12,457 nucleotides of DNA, from contig JABABO010000039.1 of the NCBI GenBank assembly GCA_014238195.1, forward strand, positions 1 through 12,457. Reading direction: 5' to 3'. The notes under the pieces are model-generated. The model saw only the letters and a program-made list of their open reading frames with translations, was not told the origin of the DNA and did no database searches. This document shows, one piece after another, positions 6,673 through 12,457 of the stretch. Position 1 is the stretch's first letter. Each line of letters starts with the position of its first letter. Source of the stretch: Kordiimonadaceae bacterium (lineage in GTDB: Bacteria; Pseudomonadota; Alphaproteobacteria; Sphingomonadales; Kordiimonadaceae). The position numbers and the translations under genes are program-made.

Positions 6673-6700
6673 ATATTAGGCAGAAACAAAATCATGTCAA
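6673..6700 (-). promoter_or_regulatory. Predicted sigma70-type promoter of the transporter leader
   Basis: Read on minus, a perfect TTGACA (6695-6700) and TAATAT (6673-6678) are separated by 16 bases. The predicted start, about 6666, is some 170 bases upstream of the transporter ATG, so the transcript would contain the Leu-codon ORF and the terminator-like hairpin. Confidence 0.5.
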
Positions 6701-6744
6701 TTAGAATAAATAAATGCTGGTGTTCATGCTGTGCCATGCTATGA
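6694..6744 (+). CDS. Candidate Cys-rich leader peptide upstream of ubiX
   Basis: A 16-codon ORF, MSIRINKCWCSCCAML, ending TGA 32 bp before the ubiX start. Codons 8-13 read Cys-Trp-Cys-Ser-Cys-Cys, a density unlikely by chance. Short Cys-rich upstream ORFs acting as cysteine-responsive attenuators are known in mycobacteria, so the pattern is suggestive. However, I see no terminator hairpin between this ORF and ubiX, and only a weak AGG upstream. The same bases form three near-copies of ATGCTGTG (6714, 6726, 6736), so DNA repetition alone could explain the codons. Confidence 0.3.
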   Translation: MSIRINKCWCSCCAML

Positions 6745-6776
6745 CTTTTTAGTGTTTTAAGAATTAAGGATAGAAC

Positions 6777-7340
6777 GTGGCCCACCCCCGTATTATCATT
6801 GGAATATCTGGTGCAAGCGGCATAGCATATGGCATTCGCATGCTAGAATTACTGCGCGAACATCCAATCGAAACCCATTTGGTCGTGAGCCGTGCCGCCG
6901 AAATGACACTGGGTTATGAGACAGACCTAAATCCCAAAGACATAAAAGCCTTAGCCGATATCACTCACCCGATCAGCAATGTCGGGGCTTGTATTGCCAG
7001 CGGGTCTTATCCCACACTTGGAATGATTATTGCCCCTTGTAGTGTCCGCACCATGAGCGAAATTGCCACCGGTGTCACATCCAGCCTATTGACACGTGCC
7101 GCAGACGTGTGCCTAAAAGACCGACGAAAGCTTGTGTTAATGGTACGGGAAACGCCCCTGCATACGGGTCATCTGCGCACCATGTCAGCCCTGTCCGAAA
7201 TGGGGGCCATTATAGCACCACCAGTCCCAGCCCATTATGCAAAACCACAAAGCATCGCGGATATGGTTGATCACACGGTTGGTCGCATTTTAGATTTGTT
7301 TGACATTTCAACCAACACCGTGACACGTTGGGACCCATAA
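6777..7340 (+). CDS. ubiX: Flavin prenyltransferase UbiX
   Basis: Makes prenylated FMN, the cofactor of UbiD-type decarboxylases, from FMN and dimethylallyl phosphate; in Gram-negatives this supports the decarboxylation step of ubiquinone synthesis. Length is 187 residues, normal for the family. The start is GTG, supported by AAGGA six bases upstream and by the reading MAHPRIIIGISGASG. Family features include the flavin-binding GISGASG (9-15), SGSYPTLGMIIAPCSVRTMSEIATG (75-99), VRETPL (123-128, R124-E125) and APPVPAHY (147-154). The usual aromatic-Tyr-x-Arg-Pro segment reads HYAKP, a conservative Lys-for-Arg change. No ubiD is in the window. It is 43 bp ahead of the nitronate monooxygenase-type gene and probably co-transcribed with it. 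Confidence 0.95.
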   Translation: MAHPRIIIGISGASGIAYGIRMLELLREHPIETHLVVSRAAEMTLGYETDLNPKDIKALADITHPISNVGACIASGSYPTLGMIIAPCSVRTMSEIATGVTSSLLTRAADVCLKDRRKLVLMVRETPLHTGHLRTMSALSEMGAIIAPPVPAHYAKPQSIADMVDHTVGRILDLFDISTNTVTRWDP

Positions 7341-7383
7341 TTCATTATTATTTATGATTGTTTGTTTGCGTAAAGGATCAAAG

Positions 7384-8406
7384 ATGACTATTCCCGCGAT
7401 TTTAGATAAGGGCCTACGTGTGCCTGTCATTGCAGCCCCACTTTTTTTAATTTCTGGACCCGAGCTTGTAAAAGCATGCTGCAAAGCTGGGGTTATCGGC
7501 ACCTTTCCAACACTTAACGCCCGACCGCTTGACTTGCTTGATGAATGGATGACCAATCTGAACACTGAACTTGCCGCATATGATGCAGCTCATCCCGATG
7601 CGCTTTCCGCCCCTTGGGGCGTAAATTTAATCGTCCATAAATCCAATAAGCGCTTGCAGGAAGATATTGACCTTGTCTTAAAGCACAAACCACCGCTGGT
7701 CATCACCAGTGTCGGTCATCCAGGAGACATTGTGGAGAAAATTCACAGCTACGGCGGTGTAGTATTTCATGACGTTATTCATATGCACCATGCGCGTAAG
7801 GCCGCTGCTGCTGGTGTTGATGGAATCATCGCTGTCTGCGGCGGCGCAGGCGGACATGCTGGTTTGATGAACCCTTTCACATTTATTCCACAGTTACGTA
7901 AAGAGTTCCCTGATCTGGCTGTTTTACTGGCAGGCACAATTTCAGACGGTACTGCCATCAAAGCTGCTACGGTACTGGGTGCTGATTTTGCTTATATGGG
8001 AACGCGTTTCATTGCCACAAAAGAAAGCAACACTGACGAAGCTTACCGGAAAATGATCGAAGAAGATGGCAGTGCTGATATTGTGTACACTGATAAAATT
8101 TCTGGCATCAAAGGGAATTTCCTATTGACGAGTGTGAAAGAAGCTGGCCTTGATCCTGAAACAGGCGACACACCAACTGTATCCATTGATTTTGACCCCA
8201 ATAGTGATAAAAATGTTAAGCTAAGCGACCAGCAAAAAGAGCGTATTGCTGCGGACAAAGCTCAGCAAAGCAATCGCCATGGCGGCGGTATTAGAGATGC
8301 TTGGAAAACAATTTGGTCCGCTGGCCAAGGCATTGGAATGATTGACGATAGCCCAAATGTAAAAGACCTAGTTGATCGCTTAGTCGCGGAATACGAAAGC
8401 GTTTAA
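7384..8406 (+). CDS. Nitronate monooxygenase / 2-nitropropane dioxygenase-type flavoprotein
   Basis: An FMN-dependent TIM-barrel enzyme of the NMO/NPD family, whose characterised members oxidise alkyl nitronates such as propionate 3-nitronate. The start at 7384 (AAGGA six bases upstream, product MTIPAILDKGLRVPVIAAPL) gives 340 residues; the frame is open from 7354 but that ATG lacks a Shine-Dalgarno. Evidence is the N-terminal VPVIAAPLFLISGPELVKACCKAG, the barrel strand VITSVGHP, the phosphate-binding and catalytic region DGIIAVCGGAGGHAG with H158, LLAGTISDG and GADFAYMGTRFIAT. Many family members are annotated as NMO without a known substrate, and some are enoyl-ACP-reductase-like (FabK), so the exact reaction is open. 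Forms a likely two-gene unit with ubiX, hinting at shared flavin metabolism. Confidence 0.88.
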   Translation: MTIPAILDKGLRVPVIAAPLFLISGPELVKACCKAGVIGTFPTLNARPLDLLDEWMTNLNTELAAYDAAHPDALSAPWGVNLIVHKSNKRLQEDIDLVLKHKPPLVITSVGHPGDIVEKIHSYGGVVFHDVIHMHHARKAAAAGVDGIIAVCGGAGGHAGLMNPFTFIPQLRKEFPDLAVLLAGTISDGTAIKAATVLGADFAYMGTRFIATKESNTDEAYRKMIEEDGSADIVYTDKISGIKGNFLLTSVKEAGLDPETGDTPTVSIDFDPNSDKNVKLSDQQKERIAADKAQQSNRHGGGIRDAWKTIWSAGQGIGMIDDSPNVKDLVDRLVAEYESV

Positions 8407-8665
8407 GATAAGGTATCAATAGGTTTAGCAATTTACACAATAATATTTTTGTTAAATTCTTGCTTGCATCTTGCTAGCTGTTTAATTACAAGACTTTTAT
8501 TCGTTCATATTTTCATTATGAAAGTAACTGGTAAGTTATGTCTAAACAACACTATATCAAGCGCCTGAAAGGGATGCGACGACAATAGAAACATCACCCC
8601 TTAATTTGTTGGGGCAGACAGTGTTTTTATCGTGGCAATCGCCACATTTGATATAGGAAAATCCA
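8407..8665. other. 259-bp intergenic region with AT-rich inverted repeats and one tiny basic ORF
   Basis: Contains an AT-rich inverted repeat, AATTTA-c-ACAA / TTGTTAAATT (8430-8458, loop of 8), soon after the flavoprotein stop and possibly a weak terminator. A 13-base palindrome TTTCATTATGAAA lies at 8511-8523. A 16-codon ORF, MSKQHYIKRLKGMRRQ (8538-8588), is very basic but has no clear Shine-Dalgarno. A small hairpin GTGGC-AATC-GCCAC (8632-8645) sits just before the acetyltransferase ribosome-binding site. No convincing promoter was found; TTGCTT followed after 17 bases by TAATTA (from about 8463) is a poor match. Confidence 0.4.
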
Positions 8666-9214
8666 ATGATCCATTTTGATCTGGAACAGCCGCAAGACCA
8701 AGCGGTTATCGAAAATATTTTAGACCAAGCTTTCGGCCCTAGCCGGTCTGATAAATCATCATATGCACTGCGGCACAGTTTAAATCGTGTAGATGATTTG
8801 TGCTTAACAGCACGTTTAAACGCTCAGAGTGCCGTTGTTGGGACTGTCCGCATTTGGGAAGCAGCAGTTGTCGACCTACTAAACCATAAATTTCAAGATA
8901 CCTTGCTACTTGGCCCCTTAGCGGTTTTACCCACTATGCAAGGCTTGCGCATTGGTGCTGGCTTGATGCGGCGTGTTCTGAGTAAAATTGATGTTCTGGG
9001 TTATCAGCGTGTGATGCTAGTTGGGGACATAGATTTTTATAATCAATTTGGTTTTCAAGGCGTAAAGCCCCGTCATATTACAATGCCAGGCGGTATGGAT
9101 GCGGATCGCTTACTGGTACGTCAAACGTCAGGCATTAAATCTTTGCCGACTGTGGGACGTGTGGTCAGCCGCGACTATAAAACCCTAGAAGAAAAACCAT
9201 TATTTGCAGCTTAA
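8666..9214 (+). CDS. GNAT-family N-acetyltransferase (YhbS-like)
   Basis: A 182-residue acyl-CoA-dependent N-acetyltransferase. The N-terminal half provides the substrate side. Motif A, LLGPLAVLPTMQGLRIGAGL (81-100), ends in the pyrophosphate-binding Q92-G-L-R-I-G-A-G segment that grips acetyl-CoA. A later GDIDFYNQFGF (120-130) is the family's motif-B-like signature shared with YhbS-type proteins. The acceptor is unknown. The start is supported by AGGA seven bases upstream. Spacing of 52 bp to the DUF1285 gene allows co-transcription, but a TATACT at 9241-9246 could also start a separate transcript. Confidence 0.88.
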   Translation: MIHFDLEQPQDQAVIENILDQAFGPSRSDKSSYALRHSLNRVDDLCLTARLNAQSAVVGTVRIWEAAVVDLLNHKFQDTLLLGPLAVLPTMQGLRIGAGLMRRVLSKIDVLGYQRVMLVGDIDFYNQFGFQGVKPRHITMPGGMDADRLLVRQTSGIKSLPTVGRVVSRDYKTLEEKPLFAA

Positions 9215-9266
9215 GTCTATCATCTGTCAATTCATGTGATTATACTAATTTCATAAAGGCAAAAGC

Positions 9267-9848
9267 ATGGCACTTGAAAATAAGTTTAGATTAGAAGACA
9301 TCATAAAGCAGGTTGGTGACCAACGTTTCCCCCCTGTGGACAAGTGGAACCCTGATTTTTGCGGCGATATTGATATGGTCGTTAAGCGTGATGGCACGTG
9401 GACCTACATGGGCACACCAATTGGGAGGCCCAAAATGGTAAAATTATTTGCTTCAGTTTTGCGTAAAGACGACGATGGTAAAACCTATCTGGTTACCCCT
9501 GTTGAGAAAATTGGCATTACGGTTGAGGATGCTCATTTTGTCAGCACTGATGTAGATGTTGTTTCGCCGTCAAGCACCAAGCCAGCAATTGTGACATGCA
9601 CCACCAATGTTGGTGATGATGTCATTCTTGGACCTAATAATCCTTTGAGGGTGACATATGACACTCACACGGGGGAGCCAAGACCATATGTGCGTGTGCG
9701 TGGTCGCCTCGATGCATTGATTAGCCGCAAAGATTTTTATACATTGGTTAATGCAGCTTATGAAACCGTTGAAGGCGATAAAAAGCGCTTATGTATCGAC
9801 AGTATGGGGCAAGCGTTTTCCCTTGGTGCATTGGATGGTTTTGCATGA
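9267..9848 (+). CDS. DUF1285 family protein
   Basis: A 193-residue cytoplasmic protein recognised by the DUF1285 pattern: PPVDKWNPDFCGDIDMVVKR, then DGTWTYMGTPIGRPKMVKLF, then VLRKDDDGKTYLVTPVEKIGI. The family has no established biochemical role. Start at 9267 has AAAGG seven bases upstream. The stop overlaps the next start (ATGA at 9845), so it is translationally coupled to the NUDIX hydrolase. The pairing DUF1285-NUDIX-DUF6111-cca is a recurrent alphaproteobacterial neighbourhood, which suggests a housekeeping link to nucleotide or coenzyme turnover; that is inference. Confidence 0.9.
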   Translation: MALENKFRLEDIIKQVGDQRFPPVDKWNPDFCGDIDMVVKRDGTWTYMGTPIGRPKMVKLFASVLRKDDDGKTYLVTPVEKIGITVEDAHFVSTDVDVVSPSSTKPAIVTCTTNVGDDVILGPNNPLRVTYDTHTGEPRPYVRVRGRLDALISRKDFYTLVNAAYETVEGDKKRLCIDSMGQAFSLGALDGFA

Positions 9849-10474
9849 TTGAAGCGCTGTTGGATAAGGCCCTGATGCCCCTTGATTATAACGCCAATGG
9901 CATTGGGCGCAGTGATTTTGATTTGAACCCAGCGTTTCGCCCAACAGAAGATACGGTGCTGCGCCGCGCTGCTGTATTGGTCCCCATTGTAAACCATCGT
10001 TCTGGGCCAACGGTTTTACTGACAAAACGGACTGAACATCTACGATCCCACGCTGGGCAAGTCAGCTTCCCTGGCGGTAAAATTGATGATAATGATTCGG
10101 GGCCGATTGCGGCGGCGCTACGCGAAACACGGGAAGAAATTGGCCTCGGTACCGATTATATTGATGTGCGTGGCAGGCTTGAGACATATCAAACCAGTAC
10201 TGGCTTTGCCGTAACACCAATTGTGGCCATTGTAAAACCAGGCTTTACGCTGACATTAGAAGAATGCGAAGTCGAAGAAGCCTTTGAATGCCCCCTTGCC
10301 TTTTTGCGGGATAGAAACAATCATCAAAAACGCAGTGGTGTTTGGAAAGGCATTGAGCGCCATTATTACGCTATGCCGTATAATGGGTTTTATATCTGGG
10401 GGGCAACGGCTGGCATGATCGTGAATTTGTGCGATCATTTGGATAATGCCGAAACACAATCGCCTAATCGCTAA
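9845..10474 (+). CDS. NUDIX hydrolase, CoA pyrophosphatase type
   Basis: Likely cleaves coenzyme A and derivatives to 3',5'-ADP and phosphopantetheine, in the cytoplasm. From the ATG at 9845 it has 209 residues; the frame extends to 9791, but the ATGA overlap with DUF1285 selects the internal start. The CoA-pyrophosphatase signature LLTKRTEHLRSHAGQVSFPGG (59-78) runs directly into the Nudix box, whose catalytic core is RETREEIGL (93-101; R93, E94, E97, E98). As usual for this subfamily the box has one extra residue and an acidic D in place of the first glutamate. The C-terminal half includes YAMPYNGFYIWGATAGMI, also typical. It matches E. coli NudL/YeaB-type proteins; activity is by family. 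Confidence 0.92.
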   Translation: MIEALLDKALMPLDYNANGIGRSDFDLNPAFRPTEDTVLRRAAVLVPIVNHRSGPTVLLTKRTEHLRSHAGQVSFPGGKIDDNDSGPIAAALRETREEIGLGTDYIDVRGRLETYQTSTGFAVTPIVAIVKPGFTLTLEECEVEEAFECPLAFLRDRNNHQKRSGVWKGIERHYYAMPYNGFYIWGATAGMIVNLCDHLDNAETQSPNR

Positions 10475-10494
10475 CATAAAAAGGGAGTGCCAGA

Positions 10495-10809
10495 ATGTTA
10501 CTGATGTTGATACGACTAGCCTTAATATTAGCCCCTTTGCTTATGGTGGTTATGTGGTTGAAGTGGCGTATGAAAAAGGATAGAACCCAAGCTGAATTAG
10601 ATCAAGACATCGTCGTATTACGCCAGCGTCTCATGATTCTCATAGGGGTGATGCTTGCAGCTATACTAGGGCTTTACCTGCTGGATGACCGCCGCGGTGA
10701 CGCTGATATGATTTATGTACCTGCCCGTGTTGAAAACGGTAAACTCATTCCAGGTGAATACCAACCAAAACCCAGGAAAAATGAACAGGACGGCGGCATT
10801 GATGACTAG
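10495..10809 (+). CDS. DUF6111 family small membrane protein
   Basis: A 104-residue protein with two predicted transmembrane helices, about 2-23 (LLMLIRLALILAPLLMVVMW) and 46-64 (LMILIGVMLAAILGLYLL). A charged, probably cytoplasmic loop (KWRMKKDRTQAELDQD) joins them, and a polar C-terminal tail contains YVPARVENGKLIPGEYQPK. This tail motif and the position between a NUDIX hydrolase and cca are typical of DUF6111, which has no known function. AGGGAG lies about eight bases before the ATG. Its last codons overlap the start of cca. Confidence 0.85.
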   Translation: MLLMLIRLALILAPLLMVVMWLKWRMKKDRTQAELDQDIVVLRQRLMILIGVMLAAILGLYLLDDRRGDADMIYVPARVENGKLIPGEYQPKPRKNEQDGGIDD

Positions 10810-12013
10810 CCTGCCAGTTGCTGGAGTAATCGTGCCAAAAAAACCAAATAAGTTAAATGCATTATGGCTTCAGGATAAGGGTGTTCAATCAGTGGTCACA
10901 GCGCTTGGTGCAGATCATGTGCGTTTTGTGGGCGGGGCTGTCCGCAACAGTTTAATGGGTCTTGATATTAAGGATATTGACGCCGCTACGGTTTTTACGC
11001 CTGATGTCATTATGCAAAAACTAGGGGATGCAGGTATCAAGACCATACCCACAGGCCTAAAATATGGTACCGTGACAGCCATTAGCCATGATACTGTCAT
11101 TGAACTAACCACCCTGCGCCAAGATATTGAAACCTACGGACGACATGCCACTGTTGCCTTCACTGATAATTGGCAAAAAGATGCAGCGCGGCGTGATTTT
11201 ACCATGAATGCCGTTTATTTAGATGCTGATGGCTGCCTGCATGACTATTTTAATGGTCTGCAAGATATTTCATCAGGATGTGTGCGTTTTATTCGTGATC
11301 CACGCGACAGGATATCCGAAGATGGATTACGGATCTTACGCTTTTTCAGGTTTTATGCCCATTACGGGCGCGGTGACCCTCCTACCAACGCCCTTCAAGC
11401 TTGCCATCATCAGTGCCATATGATTCAGGATTTATCTGCTGAGCGTATTAGGAATGAAACACTGAAAACCCTAAAAGCTCGTGACCCGTGTCGTGCACTG
11501 CATTTTGCAGCAAATACAGGGGTTTTAGCCTGCGTTTTTGGGGAAAAATTTTGCATTGATGCCTTAATTACAGTTGTCGATCAGGAACAAAAACATAATC
11601 TATCCCCTAACCTTCTGGCACGTTTGATCGCACTTTTGTATAAAGACGCTGATGTTGTTCAAATGTTCGCCCGAAATAAAAAATTATCAAACAAAAAAGC
11701 CAAAGCCTTAAAAACTGTATTGAGTGCAATGAGCGAAAATCTTAACCAGACACAAGGCATAAAAACAGCGCTGTATCGCTGTGGTCCAAAGGCAACATTA
11801 AGCGCCTTATTGCTGCAAAACCCTCGTGCGATTGCCGGATTAAATTTAAATGATATTCCAGCTTTCCCCCTAAAGGGACGCGATATCATAGCCACTGGTA
11901 TTGTAGAAGGGCCAAATGTGGGTTTAATTTTAAATAATTTGGAAAATAAGTGGATTGAAAGCGGCTTCACTTTAAACAAAGCCGCTTTAATATCTATTTT
12001 AGATGCTCCCTAA
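10802..12013 (+). CDS. cca: CCA tRNA nucleotidyltransferase (class II)
   Basis: Adds or repairs the 3'-CCA end of tRNAs. The preferred start is the ATG at 10802, overlapping the end of the DUF6111 gene by eight bases and giving 403 residues. An in-frame ATG at 10781 with AGGA only three bases before it is an alternative, and the frame is open from 10715. The head domain shows RFVGGAVRNSLMG (41-53), metal-binding D58 and D60 in KDIDAAT, and GTVTAI with IELTTLRQD. The nucleotide-template region has ARRDFTMNA (129-137) followed by SEDGLRILRFFRF (172-184). No HD domain follows. Poly(A) polymerase I is a close relative, but no PAP-specific feature was seen. The 3' end carries a strong hairpin inside the coding sequence. 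Confidence 0.93.
   Translation: MTSLPVAGVIVPKKPNKLNALWLQDKGVQSVVTALGADHVRFVGGAVRNSLMGLDIKDIDAATVFTPDVIMQKLGDAGIKTIPTGLKYGTVTAISHDTVIELTTLRQDIETYGRHATVAFTDNWQKDAARRDFTMNAVYLDADGCLHDYFNGLQDISSGCVRFIRDPRDRISEDGLRILRFFRFYAHYGRGDPPTNALQACHHQCHMIQDLSAERIRNETLKTLKARDPCRALHFAANTGVLACVFGEKFCIDALITVVDQEQKHNLSPNLLARLIALLYKDADVVQMFARNKKLSNKKAKALKTVLSAMSENLNQTQGIKTALYRCGPKATLSALLLQNPRAIAGLNLNDIPAFPLKGRDIIATGIVEGPNVGLILNNLENKWIESGFTLNKAALISILDAP
11958..12000 (+). terminator. Terminator-like hairpin within the 3' end of cca
   Basis: AAAGCGGC (11958-11965) and GCCGCTTT (11981-11988) form a perfect eight-base-pair stem with a 15-base loop, followed by AATATCTATTTT. It sits in the last 20 codons of cca. The tail is only partly U-rich and the loop is long, so termination efficiency is uncertain. 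No other terminator is visible in the 48-bp gap before the converging porin gene. Confidence 0.4.
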
Positions 12014-12061
12014 TCAATGTATTTAGCCAAGAGAGTATCAATATATTCAGACAGTTAACAC

Positions 12062-12457
12062 TTACCAATCAACTTGGAAACGCACACCCAGCGCATCAAT
12101 GTTATTTTCGCCGTCTGCACCATTTGCAGAAACATCAAAAGCATTGTCAACGGAACTGTGGCTATAGTTTGCCATAAAACGTGTATGGCGATTCAAATAC
12201 CAATTAACGCCAAAGATGAACGTATCTTGTTCACCACCGAAAACGCCTTCGTCTGACAGGTCAATCGTGTCATATTTAGCAGCAACTTGCCACGCACCTA
12301 TACCCCCAGCGTGCAATGGATTTTTGACTTTCGGACGGTCCCAAGTACCTTTACTGAGCTTCAAAGGCTTTTCTTCATCAGTTAGGAAGAAACCAACTTC
12401 TGCATATCCACCGCTAAAGTTTGCGTTTTCACCGGTCGTTCCGCCATCTTTTGCGGA
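12062..12457 (-). CDS. Phosphate-selective porin (OprO/OprP type), C-terminal part
   Basis: The frame is open from the window edge to TGA-side end at 12062, giving the last 131 residues of an outer-membrane beta-barrel; the 5' part lies outside the window. Alternating hydrophobic/polar strands are visible: GGYAEVGFFLT, GGIGAWQVAAKYDTIDL, DTFIFGVNWYLNRHTRFMANYSHSSV and IDALGVRFQVDW. The segment GAWQVAAKYDTIDLSD and the arrangement of the final strands resemble OprO/OprP porins, which take up phosphate or polyphosphate. The C-terminal aromatic residue (W), preceded by alternating hydrophobic positions, is the usual signal for the outer-membrane assembly machinery. Selectivity cannot be judged without the missing constriction region. 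Converges on cca. Confidence 0.82.
   Translation of the reverse strand, partial: SAKDGGTTGENANFSGGYAEVGFFLTDEEKPLKLSKGTWDRPKVKNPLHAGGIGAWQVAAKYDTIDLSDEGVFGGEQDTFIFGVNWYLNRHTRFMANYSHSSVDNAFDVSANGADGENNIDALGVRFQVDW

Noticed and set aside
9758..10025. Two minus-strand ORFs opposite the DUF1285/NUDIX junction
   Set aside because: They lie across two well-supported coupled genes and have unusual composition with no Shine-Dalgarno; shadows of the real frames.
10715..10801. An N-terminal extension of the CCA enzyme overlapping DUF6111
   Set aside because: The upstream codons read in another frame of the DUF6111 gene and show no family similarity; the stop/start overlap at 10802 fits the operon pattern.
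12062..12364. A 100-residue complete gene beginning at 12364
   Set aside because: That start would be a TTG inside a frame that continues open to the window edge with porin-like sequence, so it is an internal codon of a larger partial gene.
1..12457. Mobile element, prophage, toxin-antitoxin pair, defence system or CRISPR array
   Set aside because: No transposase, integrase, terminal inverted repeats, target duplications, regularly spaced repeats or defence domains were seen; the gene content is housekeeping.

Overview
The window looks like a chromosomal segment of an AT-leaning (by eye, low-to-mid 40s % GC), Gram-negative alphaproteobacterium. The basis is gene content and order. One block is periplasmic Do protease - RarA ATPase - CrcB - RluA-family pseudouridine synthase - HAD phosphatase. 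The other is DUF1285 - CoA-type NUDIX hydrolase - DUF6111 - CCA tRNA nucleotidyltransferase. Both arrangements are familiar from Alphaproteobacteria, and the outer-membrane OprO/OprP-type porin at the right edge fits a Gram-negative. Genus cannot be decided from the sequence. No rRNA, tRNA, CRISPR array, insertion sequence or phage gene was seen.

Left block (1-5315, minus strand): degP-like protease, rarA, crcB, rluC-like gene, and a HAD phosphatase cut by the window edge, read in that order. Junctions are tight: TAG-TG-ATG between degP and rarA, an ATGA overlap between crcB and rluC, and a strong Shine-Dalgarno before the HAD gene. The exception is rarA-crcB, where about 250 bp hold a possible 44-codon ORF and four tandem 17-bp repeats. 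A sigma70-like promoter sits upstream of degP. The genes cover envelope protein quality control, replication-fork maintenance, fluoride export, rRNA modification and a small-molecule phosphatase.

Middle (5316-8665): an EamA/DMT membrane transporter on minus is divergent from ubiX (flavin prenyltransferase, GTG start) and a nitronate monooxygenase-type flavoprotein on plus. The 279-bp divergent region is the most interesting non-coding stretch. On minus, ahead of the transporter, it holds a TTGACA-type promoter, a 15-codon ORF with four consecutive Leu codons, an intrinsic-terminator-like hairpin with a U-rich tail, and a hairpin covering the Shine-Dalgarno. Together these resemble a transcription attenuator. 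On plus, ahead of ubiX, lie a perfect TATAAT and a 16-codon ORF with four Cys and one Trp within six codons. The two promoters overlap face to face.

Right block (8666-12013, plus strand): a GNAT acetyltransferase, then DUF1285, CoA-pyrophosphatase-like NUDIX, a small two-helix membrane protein (DUF6111) and cca, with stop/start overlaps at two junctions. An 8-bp perfect hairpin is embedded in the 3' end of cca. The converging partial gene at 12062-12457 (minus) encodes the C-terminal strands of a phosphate-selective-type porin.
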